Part shown: positions 1-8,311 of the stretch, piece by piece
Layout of the letters: the number at the start of each line of letters is the position of its first letter
Position numbering within the stretch: position 1 is the stretch's first letter
Notes under the pieces: model-generated
What the model was told of the DNA's origin: nothing
Database searches by the model: none
What the model saw: only the letters and a program-made list of their open reading frames with translations
Position numbers and translations under genes: made by a program
Source: Candidatus Woesearchaeota archaeon
Lineage (GTDB): Archaea; Nanobdellota; Nanobdellia; Woesearchaeales; ARS49
Assembly: GCA_016203395.1 (NCBI GenBank)
Contig: JACQMV010000008.1
Location: 1 to 44,975 of the forward strand
DNA: 44,975 nt
Direction of reading: 5' to 3'

Positions 1-325
1 ATCTCAATTTAACAAGATTATGCAATATCGAATTACGCTGCCTTTGGTGGTTTTTCGCAATTGTATCTATATCTAGGTTGCTCTTATATTCTTTTTCTAA
101 CTGAGACAGTTCACTATCAGTCCATGGAGTACTATGTTTTCCAGGAACATCAGGATAATCTGCAAATCCAATTATACCTGCCCTAATCAGCCTATGTACT
201 ATTGCGTCCTGTTCTCTCTTTAGTTCTTGTGAAATAACATTAATCGATTTCCCTTGAAAGAATAATCTTCTCAACATTTCTTCTTCACGAAATGACCATT
301 TTTGACCTGTTCGGCTGTATCTCAT
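1..325 (-). CDS. Putative DNA-binding protein with two Myb/SANT- or HTH-like repeats, C-terminus truncated by window edge
   Basis: Open reading on the minus strand from ATG at 325 to the window edge: MRYSRTGQKWSFREEEMLRRLFFQGKSINVISQELKREQDAIVHRLIRAGIIGFADYPDVPGKHSTPWTDSELSQLEKEYKSNLDIDTIAKNHQRQRNSILHNLVKLR. Two W-[ST]-x2-E-x2-L repeats. Not in ORF track because it is incomplete. Confidence 0.6.
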   Translation of the reverse strand, partial: MRYSRTGQKWSFREEEMLRRLFFQGKSINVISQELKREQDAIVHRLIRAGIIGFADYPDVPGKHSTPWTDSELSQLEKEYKSNLDIDTIAKNHQRQRNSILHNLVKLR

Positions 326-334
326 AGTTTCATC

Positions 335-502
335 TCATTTAAAGTATTCCTTTTCTTTTAGGTTTTTAGGTTTAATATCAATACTAAAATGTTTAATCAT
401 CGCTTTTATAGCATCCTGTTTTGTTTTAAGTCTATTCACTAGCTTATAAACATCAACAATCTTGTCTTCTTCCTCGGATAAGTCCATTTGAATTTTAACC
501 AT
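335..502 (-). CDS. Small DUF2683-like protein (55 aa), possible antitoxin/regulator
   Basis: Translation MVKIQMDLSEEEDKIVDVYKLVNRLKTKQDAIKAMIKHFSIDIKPKNLKEKEYFK*; ends 9 nt before the next ATG at 325; below the size cutoff of the ORF track. Confidence 0.55.
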   Translation of the reverse strand: MVKIQMDLSEEEDKIVDVYKLVNRLKTKQDAIKAMIKHFSIDIKPKNLKEKEYFK

Positions 503-708
503 ATATATCTTCACAATACATAGTAATACATGGACATATGTAAATCTTTCTATTTTGATTGAATTAGGTCATTAGAACGGAACTCTCCCTAACGACTTAA
601 CTAAACGACTAACTGGACGAAATGTCCCCTCAATTTTTGTTCTTGAAGTATCGCTTTGCTCACTTGATAGAATTCTCTCTTTCTCGACTCTGCGGACGCA
701 GTTTTATC

Positions 709-926
709 CCGCAGCCCTTGCTAAAAATACGCTAAACAAATGACATATTTGCCCTACAGTCCTTGTGCTCTGACTGTGAACTTTAATGTGCTCAACTGTT
801 TATTTGTCTTGAGCAATACCATTTGTTGCAGCCGGTTGCAAGCACAGTGCAAGCACATGGTAAGGGCTTGGTGTGACAACAAAACAAGACACTTCCAAAT
901 CATGAGTCAAGCCACAAGGGCTGCGG
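709..926 (-). mobile_element. Repeat family B copy 1: MITE-like element with 12-bp perfect terminal inverted repeats
   Basis: CCGCAGCCCTTG at 709-720 and CAAGGGCTGCGG at 915-926; interior matches copies near 14.4, 17.3, 22.8 and 41.1 kb; similarity continues outward to about 1000. Confidence 0.7.
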
Positions 927-1085
927 AAACGTAGTATCATCTTACACTCTTATTTTTTTGAGAGTGCTGTAGGAAAATAACAACACTTTCTCTGAGAAGT
1001 ATCAGCAGTGTGGGGGTAACGAAACATTTGTAGCGCATTATTAGTTTTTGTTTGTTGGCAGATTCTGACTCTAATTTATATACCT

Positions 1086-1691
1086 GTGAGCATTATTGAG
1101 TGCATGAAGCTTTCAGAGCTTGTTGAGCAGATTAAAAGGTTGCCTCCTGAAAAGAGAGTTGAAGCATTAAAACAATTACGTATTTTCCTGAAAAAGAGAG
1201 AAGAACAAACAAAGCAGGGTGAAGAAGCTGCTATAGACCTTCTTGAGGAAGCTGAACTCGAGCAAGCTGCTATTGAGAAGATAACTGTTCCTCAGCAGAA
1301 AAAGGTTGATTTAGAGGAGTTATTCAAAGAAAAAAAGGATTCTGAACAGATAGAGAGAAAGATTAATATTGAACGTGAAGAGGAAGTGAAAAGGTTTGCT
1401 GAGCGAACTACTCAGGAGAATTTTTTGCGCGCGCAGGAATTACGTCGTGAACAAACTCCCAGTTATGAGCAAAAGCGCGAGCTTTATGATATTGCTGCTG
1501 GTGAAGAACTTAAAAGAATTCGCGGCTACGAGGATAATGAGCAATCACGCAAGCAGCTTGAAAAGATGGAAGAAGGAAATATGCGAAAATATGCCAGAAC
1601 TATTGCTGAAGAGGTTCTTGAGCATGACCATAAGTATGCGAGATCTCAGTCAGAGGAAATCACAGGACAAAATAAAGCGTATAGAGGATAA
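1086..1691 (+). CDS. Hypothetical charged coiled-coil protein
   Basis: 201-aa ORF rich in E/K/R/Q with heptad-like spacing; directly upstream of the 682-aa ORF on the same strand. Confidence 0.6.
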   Translation: MSIIECMKLSELVEQIKRLPPEKRVEALKQLRIFLKKREEQTKQGEEAAIDLLEEAELEQAAIEKITVPQQKKVDLEELFKEKKDSEQIERKINIEREEEVKRFAERTTQENFLRAQELRREQTPSYEQKRELYDIAAGEELKRIRGYEDNEQSRKQLEKMEEGNMRKYARTIAEEVLEHDHKYARSQSEEITGQNKAYRG

Positions 1692-1761
1692 TGTTAAACA
1701 CTTCAGGTAGAAACAACACATAAAACACATACTCCTTATTTATATATGTAGGGATATTATT

Positions 1762-3810
1762 ATGATTATGACCTACGAACCTCGTAGTGCAATGGATCGC
1801 GGCTATATTCCTGTTGCAGATATTTCTCCAAAGGACGCTCTTGAAAAGCCGATTCTTTCTTTTAATCAGATAGGACAAACTGTTGTTGAAACAGATCAGA
1901 TGACAGGCAGGAATATTTTGCAGAATGTTCAGGCAGCTATCAGGGGTGGTGCTGGCACTATTCAGCTGGTTATGATGACTTCAAGAAAGCAGCCGCTTGG
2001 TGGTGGTGCTAAAGCAATTGGTAAAGATCTTCAGCAGGCATTGCGTGAAGTTGCTCTTGCTAACCAAGTTAATATTACTGGTTTGGAATTGCCTACTGGT
2101 GCTACTAATAATCTTTCTGGTTGGGATCCTCAGGGTAGGAGGATTGACAAGCAGGCACAGAATGAGAGTATTAAAGAGGTTCATGATGCTATTCAGTTTG
2201 CTGCTTCTTTAGGAGGGGGTGAAGTTGATCTTGTCAGTTTTGAATTTCCTCGTGCATTGTATGAACAGGACTGGAATAAAAAGAGTTTTGGGAAGAAAGT
2301 TGTTGAGGTTGGTGGCGAAAGGAAGGTTAAGGAACGGAAAATGTTTGAAATTCCTGATGAGGATGTTCATGAAGAATTGCGTTTTGTTGATGCAGAAACA
2401 GGTAGTGTGAGTGCATTGTCAAGGCGACGTCTTCCTAATCCTTTTTTTGATGAAAAGCTAAGAAAGCTTTCTGAGGAAGGCAAATCTTATGAGTCATTGT
2501 CTGGCGAGGAAAAACTTATTTTTGATAGGGAAAGATACATTTCTTGGGATGATTATTTGAAAAGGTTTACTAATAGCAATGAATTCAGGGAAAAGTTTCC
2601 TGAGGGTATGGACAAAGCAGACCAGATTAAGGTCAGGGCTGTTGCCTTTGAAAAGATTGGTCAGGAGATTTTTAAGAGAGAAATTTCTAGTGCTAATGCT
2701 CAGATTGCTCGTACGCAGGATTTTATGGAGAATGACGAAACAAGAAGGACTCAGACAAAAGCAGAGATAGAAATGCTTGAAAATAAGAATCGCGCTGTTG
2801 AACTTTTCAGGCAGCAGGAAGGCATGCTTCGTCAGGCAGGTATGTCTGAGCGGGAGATTGAGTTTCGCAGGCGACAGGCAGAACGTGTTCAGAACATGCC
2901 TGAAACAGAAGCAAGAGAAGCGCTTGCTGATGCTAAGCAAAAAGATGCAGTGTTTGCAGAAAGGATTGGTTCTTATGCTAATGAGATTGAGGAGCAAAGA
3001 AGGGCTAAGGCAGAGTATGAGCGCAGGAAGAAAAATTTAAAGTATTTTGAGGATTTTGCGCGTGAGCAATCAGTTGATGGTTACAAGCAAGCAGGTATTA
3101 TTGCTTGGCAAGAATCTAAAATTCATGCTAAGGACTTGAAAAAGCCGTTGGAGATTGGTCCTGAAATTGGCTGGCCTCAGTATTATGGAGGTCATCCTCA
3201 GGAATTTATTGATTTGATTGATAAGGCAAGGCATAAAATGTCTGCAGAGCTCCAGAAAAGTCATGGTTTGTCTGAGAATGATGCTGAAGAAGCTGCGAAA
3301 AAGCATATTAAGGGGATTTTTGATACAGGTCATTTGGGTATGTGGCTGGAGTATTTCAGACCTGAACTTCCGTGGGATGAGCGTGTTAAGGAATTCAAAA
3401 AATGGTATATGGAGCAGGTGAAAAAGATTTCTGATGGTGACTATGTTTCTGGGATTCAGGCAGTTGATTCTGCTACAGGAGCGCATGCTCACCTTCCTCC
3501 CGGTCAGGGCATTCTTCCTGTTGTTGAAGCAGTTAAGGAGTTTAAAAAAAATGGTTTTGATGGTTTTGTTGTGAGTGAGGGTCATGAAGAAGAAAAGCTT
3601 GGCCAAGGACGTATCTTGTGGAAGGCGTGGCAGGCGTTTGATCCTAAGTTGAAAACTGCTTCCTATCTTCCTTCTGTGGCTTGGAGCTCAGTGCATAATT
3701 CTTACATGGGCAGATTATACAGTCCGAGATACATGGTTAGTTCTACTGCGCCTATTTTTGGAGAATACCGTCCTTGGGCAGGTGGAGACAACCCGATTCC
3801 GTTTGAGTAA
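1762..3810 (+). CDS. Xylose-isomerase-like TIM-barrel protein with a large internal coiled-coil insertion (putative)
   Basis: 682-aa ORF; C-terminal half has DTGHLGMW and HAHLPPGQGILPVVEAVKEF...GFDGFVVSEGHEEE, resembling metal-binding motifs of xylose-isomerase-like TIM barrels; middle region is E/R/K/Q-rich coiled coil. Confidence 0.5.
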   Translation: MIMTYEPRSAMDRGYIPVADISPKDALEKPILSFNQIGQTVVETDQMTGRNILQNVQAAIRGGAGTIQLVMMTSRKQPLGGGAKAIGKDLQQALREVALANQVNITGLELPTGATNNLSGWDPQGRRIDKQAQNESIKEVHDAIQFAASLGGGEVDLVSFEFPRALYEQDWNKKSFGKKVVEVGGERKVKERKMFEIPDEDVHEELRFVDAETGSVSALSRRRLPNPFFDEKLRKLSEEGKSYESLSGEEKLIFDRERYISWDDYLKRFTNSNEFREKFPEGMDKADQIKVRAVAFEKIGQEIFKREISSANAQIARTQDFMENDETRRTQTKAEIEMLENKNRAVELFRQQEGMLRQAGMSEREIEFRRRQAERVQNMPETEAREALADAKQKDAVFAERIGSYANEIEEQRRAKAEYERRKKNLKYFEDFAREQSVDGYKQAGIIAWQESKIHAKDLKKPLEIGPEIGWPQYYGGHPQEFIDLIDKARHKMSAELQKSHGLSENDAEEAAKKHIKGIFDTGHLGMWLEYFRPELPWDERVKEFKKWYMEQVKKISDGDYVSGIQAVDSATGAHAHLPPGQGILPVVEAVKEFKKNGFDGFVVSEGHEEEKLGQGRILWKAWQAFDPKLKTASYLPSVAWSSVHNSYMGRLYSPRYMVSSTAPIFGEYRPWAGGDNPIPFE

Positions 3811-3919
3811 GAAATGCGTTGAATATTTGCGTATTTGACTGTTCTTTAGAGCATGAACTGCTGGAAAAGAATTATGAAACAGTTGCTTATTATTAGCAGT
3901 TTTGGGGAGAAATGAATAG

Positions 3920-4330
3920 TTATTCTGCAACTTTTATTTCATTCACATTAAAGAATCGTTTTATTACTGCTTCATTATGTCGTAGTGTGCTTGCGCTTTT
4001 TCCTATCAGCATTCCTCTTGTTTTGTAGTCTGGTGCTTTGAGGATTACTTTTCCGTTTTCTTCAGAAATTTCTGATATCGGGTATGGGGCAAAAACATTT
4101 TTTATGAATTGTTTGATGTCTGCATTCCATTGCACTATTTTTATTCGTTTTTTCATTATTCTTTCAATTCTTTTTGCGTTTTCGCCTTTCGCTCCTATTG
4201 CTTGTTCTATTCCGTTGTGTACTATTATTGTCAGCCATTCTTCTTGTTGTATGCAGTCTTTTATTTCTGCTCTGGTCTGTTTTTCTAAAAGGCGGATTAA
4301 TCGTAGGTCGTCTTCATTTAAAATTCTCAT
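3920..4330 (-). CDS. nusA: NusA-like KH-domain transcription factor
   Basis: 136 aa with KH-type segments (GAKGENAKRIERIMKKRIKIV; KTRGMLIGKSASTLRHNEAVIKRFF); located after rpoA'' and an L30e-like gene, the conserved archaeal order. Confidence 0.85.
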   Translation of the reverse strand: MRILNEDDLRLIRLLEKQTRAEIKDCIQQEEWLTIIVHNGIEQAIGAKGENAKRIERIMKKRIKIVQWNADIKQFIKNVFAPYPISEISEENGKVILKAPDYKTRGMLIGKSASTLRHNEAVIKRFFNVNEIKVAE

Positions 4331-4578
4331 ATTATTCCTATTACGTTGATGTTGAAGGGTTTTTTGCAGATTTCTGCAAGTATTTGGCTGTTTTCTTCAA
4401 GTTCTGTTACTGGTACGTTTAAGAGTTTTGTGTAGTGGAATATTTTTTTCTTTGTTGTTTCGTTTATGTTTTTGCTTATGAGCACTTCTTTTACCTGTTC
4501 TTTGGCAATTGCTTTAAGCACTCTTTGTTCTCCAATGATGGCTTTCTTCTGTTCTATCAGTTTTTTTATGTCAATCAT
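4327..4578 (-). CDS. rpl30e: Ribosomal protein L30e / L7Ae-family protein
   Basis: 83 aa MIDIKKLIEQKKAIIGEQRVLKAIAKEQVKEVLISKN...; conserved position between rpoA'' and nusA. Confidence 0.75.
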   Translation of the reverse strand: MIDIKKLIEQKKAIIGEQRVLKAIAKEQVKEVLISKNINETTKKKIFHYTKLLNVPVTELEENSQILAEICKKPFNINVIGII

Positions 4579-5683
4579 TTTTCACCTTTAGTTTTGGTAG
4601 TCCTGTTCCTACAGGTATTAGTTGGTTGAGCATTACGTTTTCTACTACACTGTTGAGGGAGTCTATTTCTCCTACCAGTGTTGCGTTTATCAGGTGTTTT
4701 AGTGGTGTTTCAAAGCTCGCTCTTGCCAGGACAGAGCTTTTTTCACTTACTACTCCGTATCTTGTTATGCCTTTGACTTCTCCGCTTACTGTCATCGTAT
4801 CTGCTACGAGGAGTATATGTCTTATGTCTATGTTCAGTCCTTGTGCTTCTACTACCCGCATTACTTCGTTTATGATTGCTTGTCTTGCTGCTTCTATTCC
4901 GAAGGTTTTGCTTATTTCGTATATGTCGTTTGTTGTTGTTCGTTCAGTGTCAACAAACTCTAGTTCTAGCACTTTTTTGAGGTTGCTTCCTGCAGTTATT
5001 ATTAGGAATTCTCCGTTTCTTTCTACTGTGAGCACTTGGCGTATCCCTTTTATTCCTTTTACCGGGACATCGTGTATGTTTTCTTTGAGTGCGTATAGTG
5101 CGCTTAGATCTTGATTGTCTTTTAGTTTTGCTTCTATCATGTTGTTTTCTGTTGTTATTTTTGCTTTTGTTAATTTTTCTGCTGCTTTTCCTACCTGCGA
5201 TATTGTTATTTTGAGGTTTTTCATTTTTTGTTCGTTTAGTATTATTTGGATTTTCATGTCTGCTATGTTGAGTGAGTATTCTTTGGCTATGTCTCCTATT
5301 GTTGTTTGTTTTAATTCCATTGCTAATTCTTTTACGTTCTTTCCTGTGCTGTATGGGTGTTTCAGGAATATTTCCATCATTGGTGTTGTTATTTCTTTTC
5401 TTCCGTCAAGGATTTCTATTAATCTTGGCAGTCCCATTGTTACGTTCATTTCAGCCACTCCTGCAAAGTGGAATGTGTCTAGTGTCATTTGTGTGCCTTG
5501 TTCTCCTATGCTTTCTGCGCATATTAGTCCAACTGCTTCTCCAGGATCTACTTTTGCGCTTTCGTATTCTTCTACTGTTTTTTTTGCTGCTTTTTTAAGT
5601 TTTGATTGTGGTGCGTTTTCAAGTAGCTCTTTTATTAGGTAGGCGTTCAGTTTTTCCTCGTATTCTTTTATTTCTTCTTTCAT
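4571..5683 (-). CDS. rpoA2: DNA-directed RNA polymerase subunit A''
   Basis: VDPGEAVGLICAESIGEQGTQMTLDTFHFAGVAEMNVTMGLPRLIEILDGRK is diagnostic of RpoA''. Confidence 0.97.
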   Translation of the reverse strand: MKEEIKEYEEKLNAYLIKELLENAPQSKLKKAAKKTVEEYESAKVDPGEAVGLICAESIGEQGTQMTLDTFHFAGVAEMNVTMGLPRLIEILDGRKEITTPMMEIFLKHPYSTGKNVKELAMELKQTTIGDIAKEYSLNIADMKIQIILNEQKMKNLKITISQVGKAAEKLTKAKITTENNMIEAKLKDNQDLSALYALKENIHDVPVKGIKGIRQVLTVERNGEFLIITAGSNLKKVLELEFVDTERTTTNDIYEISKTFGIEAARQAIINEVMRVVEAQGLNIDIRHILLVADTMTVSGEVKGITRYGVVSEKSSVLARASFETPLKHLINATLVGEIDSLNSVVENVMLNQLIPVGTGLPKLKVKND

Positions 5684-8310
5684 AGTTGTTTTATTATCCT
5701 CTTTACGTCTATTGTTCCTTGTTCGCTTTTGCTTACGTCAATGCAGTCTTCGCCGTACATGAATTGTATTACTCTTCCGTTTGCGTCTCTTACTGTTCCA
5801 TCATATTCTACTCTTAGGTCTTGCATTGCGTTTGCCAGTCGTCTGTATAAGTAGCCGGATTTTGGTGTTCTTAGTGCTGTGTCCATTAAGCTGTCTCTTC
5901 CTGTTATTGAGTGGAAGAAGAATTCTGTCGGGCTTAGTCCTATTTTGAAGTTTGATCTTACAAATCCTCTTGCTTCTGGTCGTAAGTCTCCTCTTTTGAA
6001 GCAGCTTAGTGTTCTTCCGTGGTATCCTTTATCTATTCTTTTTCCTCTTAGTGCTTGTTGTCCTACGCATGCTGCCATTTGTACTATGTTGAGTATGTTT
6101 CCTCTTGCTCCTGAGCTTATTATGCTTGTGCTGTTGAGTCCTTCTTTGAAGTGTTCTTTTATTGTGCTTCCGCAACTGTTTCTTGCTTTGTTCAGTATTT
6201 CAAGTATTCTTAATTCTAGTGTTTCTTCTACGGTTCTTCCCGGGAATGCTTCAAGGTTTCCTTGTTCGTATTGTTGGATTAGCGTGTTGACTTCTTCTTC
6301 TGCCTTGCTTAGTAACAAGTGCATCTTTTCTTCTGCTGGTTTTGGAAGGTCTATGTCTGAGATTGGTGCGCTTATGCCTGTGTATAGCAGGGTTTCTATT
6401 CCGAGTTTGAATATGCTGTGCAGTAATTCTATTGTTTTCTGGCTTCCGTATTGTTTTTGCAGTGCTCTTATCATTGCTCCTGCTCCTTCTCCTCCTATGC
6501 TTTTTTGGTCTATATTGCCTTTTATGAGTTTGCCGTTTTCTACTATTACTTCGTCTCCGTTTTTGCTTTTTCCGTGGAATGTGAAATCTTCAGGTAGTAG
6601 TGCGCTGAATACTTCTTTGCCTGTTATTGTTTTTTTGTTTGGAACTTTTGTGAAGTCAAATATTCCTGTGCTACATAATAGTTCTACTGCGTGGTTTCTT
6701 TCCATCTCTAAGAATTTTGTTAAAACATAATTTCCTGATATTCCATCGTGTATGCAACCAATCGCGCTTCCTCCATATCCCGGGCTTATAAGCTGTGTTT
6801 GAACTTCAAGAAGTAATTCTGCTTCTGCTCTGGCTTCTTCTGTTTGTGGGATGTGGAGGTTCATTTCGTCTCCGTCAAAGTCTGCATTGTATGGTGCGCA
6901 TACTGCCGGGTTTAATCTTAGCGTTCTTCCCGGAAGTGCTTTTACTTTGTGGCACATCATGCTCATTCTGTGCAAGCTTGGCTGTCTGTTGAATACTGCT
7001 ATGTCTCCGTCTATCAAGTGTCTTTCTACAATGTAGCCGGGTTGCATTTCTTCTAGTATCGCTTCTTTTGTTTCCTCTGTTATTTTCTTTTTCTTTCCAT
7101 CAGGTCTTATTAAGTAGTTTGCTCCGGGGTATTTGGTCGGCCCGTTTTGAACGAATTTTTTTAGGTATTCTCTGTTCCATTCGTTTATTGTTTCTGGTAT
7201 TGTGAGTTTTATTGCTACGATTATTGGTACTCCAACTTCATCTATCGCGAGCATAGTATCTGGGCTTATTACTGTTCTTGCGCAGAAGTTTGTTCTTTTT
7301 CCTGCAAGATTATGCCTTATTCGTCCTTCTTTGCTTTTTATTCTTTCGCTGATTGTTTTTAGTGGTTGTCCTGACCTGTGTCTTGCTGGCGGTAGTTGTG
7401 CTACTTCATTATCAAAAAAGGTTGTTACGTGGTATTGCAATAAGTCCCATAGGTCTTCTATGATTATTTCTGGTGCGCCTGCGTTTATGTTTTCAAACAA
7501 TCGTTGGTTTATTCTTACAATGTCTCCTAATTTGTGTGTAAGATCGTCTTCGCTTCTTTCTCCTGTTTCAAGTGTGATGCTTGGTCGCACTGTGACTGGG
7601 GGTATTGGTAGCACGGTTAGTATCATCCATTCTGGTCTTGCTGCAGCAGGGTTTAGTCCGAATAGCCAGCAGTCATCGTCAGGTATTTTTTCTAGGCGGC
7701 TTCTGGCTTCTATTGGGGTTATTCTTCTTTCTCCGCTCATGAATGTTGTTGGTTTTTCTAGTGTTACTTTTTCCTGTTTTGAGCCGCAGTGTGGGCATTT
7801 GTTTACTGTCCGCATTGCTGCTACAACATCTTTTACTCCGTCTCTTCTTGCTTCTACGCCTTCTTCTATCTCTATTTTGTCTAATTGGCTTTTTGCTTTT
7901 TTTATTTTATCCTCAGGTATAAGCACTCTTCCGCAGTCTTTGCACGTGCATTGTAGCATTGTATGTATTACTTTTATGAAGCTGATGTGCATTACTGGTC
8001 TTGCAAGTTCTATGTATCCGAAGTGTCCTATGCATTCTTTCAGTTTTGAGCCGCAGGTTTTGCATCTTAGCCCGGGATCAATTACTCCTAATCTTACGTC
8101 CATTAGTCCGCCGTCAACAGGATAGCCCTCTTTGTCATAAAGTTCAGGTGTGACTATTTTGCTTCGCGCCATTTTCTTTATCATTTTTGGGCTCAGTATG
8201 CCAAAGACTATGCTTCCTACTTTTTTGTGGACGTATCTTGTGCTTGCTTCAAACTTTTCTCTGCTTTGTTTTTCTTCTATTGCTTTTTGTTCAGGGGTTT
8301 TTTGTTCCAT
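5680..8310 (-). CDS. rpoA1: DNA-directed RNA polymerase subunit A'
   Basis: Catalytic motif NADFDGDEMNLH, N-terminal Zn motif CKTCGSKLKECIGHFGYIEL; 4-nt overlap with rpoA2. Confidence 0.98.
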   Translation of the reverse strand: MEQKTPEQKAIEEKQSREKFEASTRYVHKKVGSIVFGILSPKMIKKMARSKIVTPELYDKEGYPVDGGLMDVRLGVIDPGLRCKTCGSKLKECIGHFGYIELARPVMHISFIKVIHTMLQCTCKDCGRVLIPEDKIKKAKSQLDKIEIEEGVEARRDGVKDVVAAMRTVNKCPHCGSKQEKVTLEKPTTFMSGERRITPIEARSRLEKIPDDDCWLFGLNPAAARPEWMILTVLPIPPVTVRPSITLETGERSEDDLTHKLGDIVRINQRLFENINAGAPEIIIEDLWDLLQYHVTTFFDNEVAQLPPARHRSGQPLKTISERIKSKEGRIRHNLAGKRTNFCARTVISPDTMLAIDEVGVPIIVAIKLTIPETINEWNREYLKKFVQNGPTKYPGANYLIRPDGKKKKITEETKEAILEEMQPGYIVERHLIDGDIAVFNRQPSLHRMSMMCHKVKALPGRTLRLNPAVCAPYNADFDGDEMNLHIPQTEEARAEAELLLEVQTQLISPGYGGSAIGCIHDGISGNYVLTKFLEMERNHAVELLCSTGIFDFTKVPNKKTITGKEVFSALLPEDFTFHGKSKNGDEVIVENGKLIKGNIDQKSIGGEGAGAMIRALQKQYGSQKTIELLHSIFKLGIETLLYTGISAPISDIDLPKPAEEKMHLLLSKAEEEVNTLIQQYEQGNLEAFPGRTVEETLELRILEILNKARNSCGSTIKEHFKEGLNSTSIISSGARGNILNIVQMAACVGQQALRGKRIDKGYHGRTLSCFKRGDLRPEARGFVRSNFKIGLSPTEFFFHSITGRDSLMDTALRTPKSGYLYRRLANAMQDLRVEYDGTVRDANGRVIQFMYGEDCIDVSKSEQGTIDVKRIIKQL

Positions 8311-8311
8311 T

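Noticed and set aside
740-934. 64-aa ORF MTYLPYSPCALTVNF...
   Set aside because: Lies inside a family B repeat copy; the frame is not conserved in other copies.
2494-2997. 167-aa minus-strand ORF inside the 682-aa gene
   Set aside because: Antisense to a longer ORF with clear codon-level protein sense.
5879-6730. 283-aa plus-strand ORF opposite rpoA1
   Set aside because: Shadow ORF antisense to a certain rpoA1 coding region; composition is low-complexity S/L/F-rich.
7202-8125. 307-aa plus-strand ORF opposite rpoA1
   Set aside because: Same reason: antisense to conserved RNA polymerase sequence.
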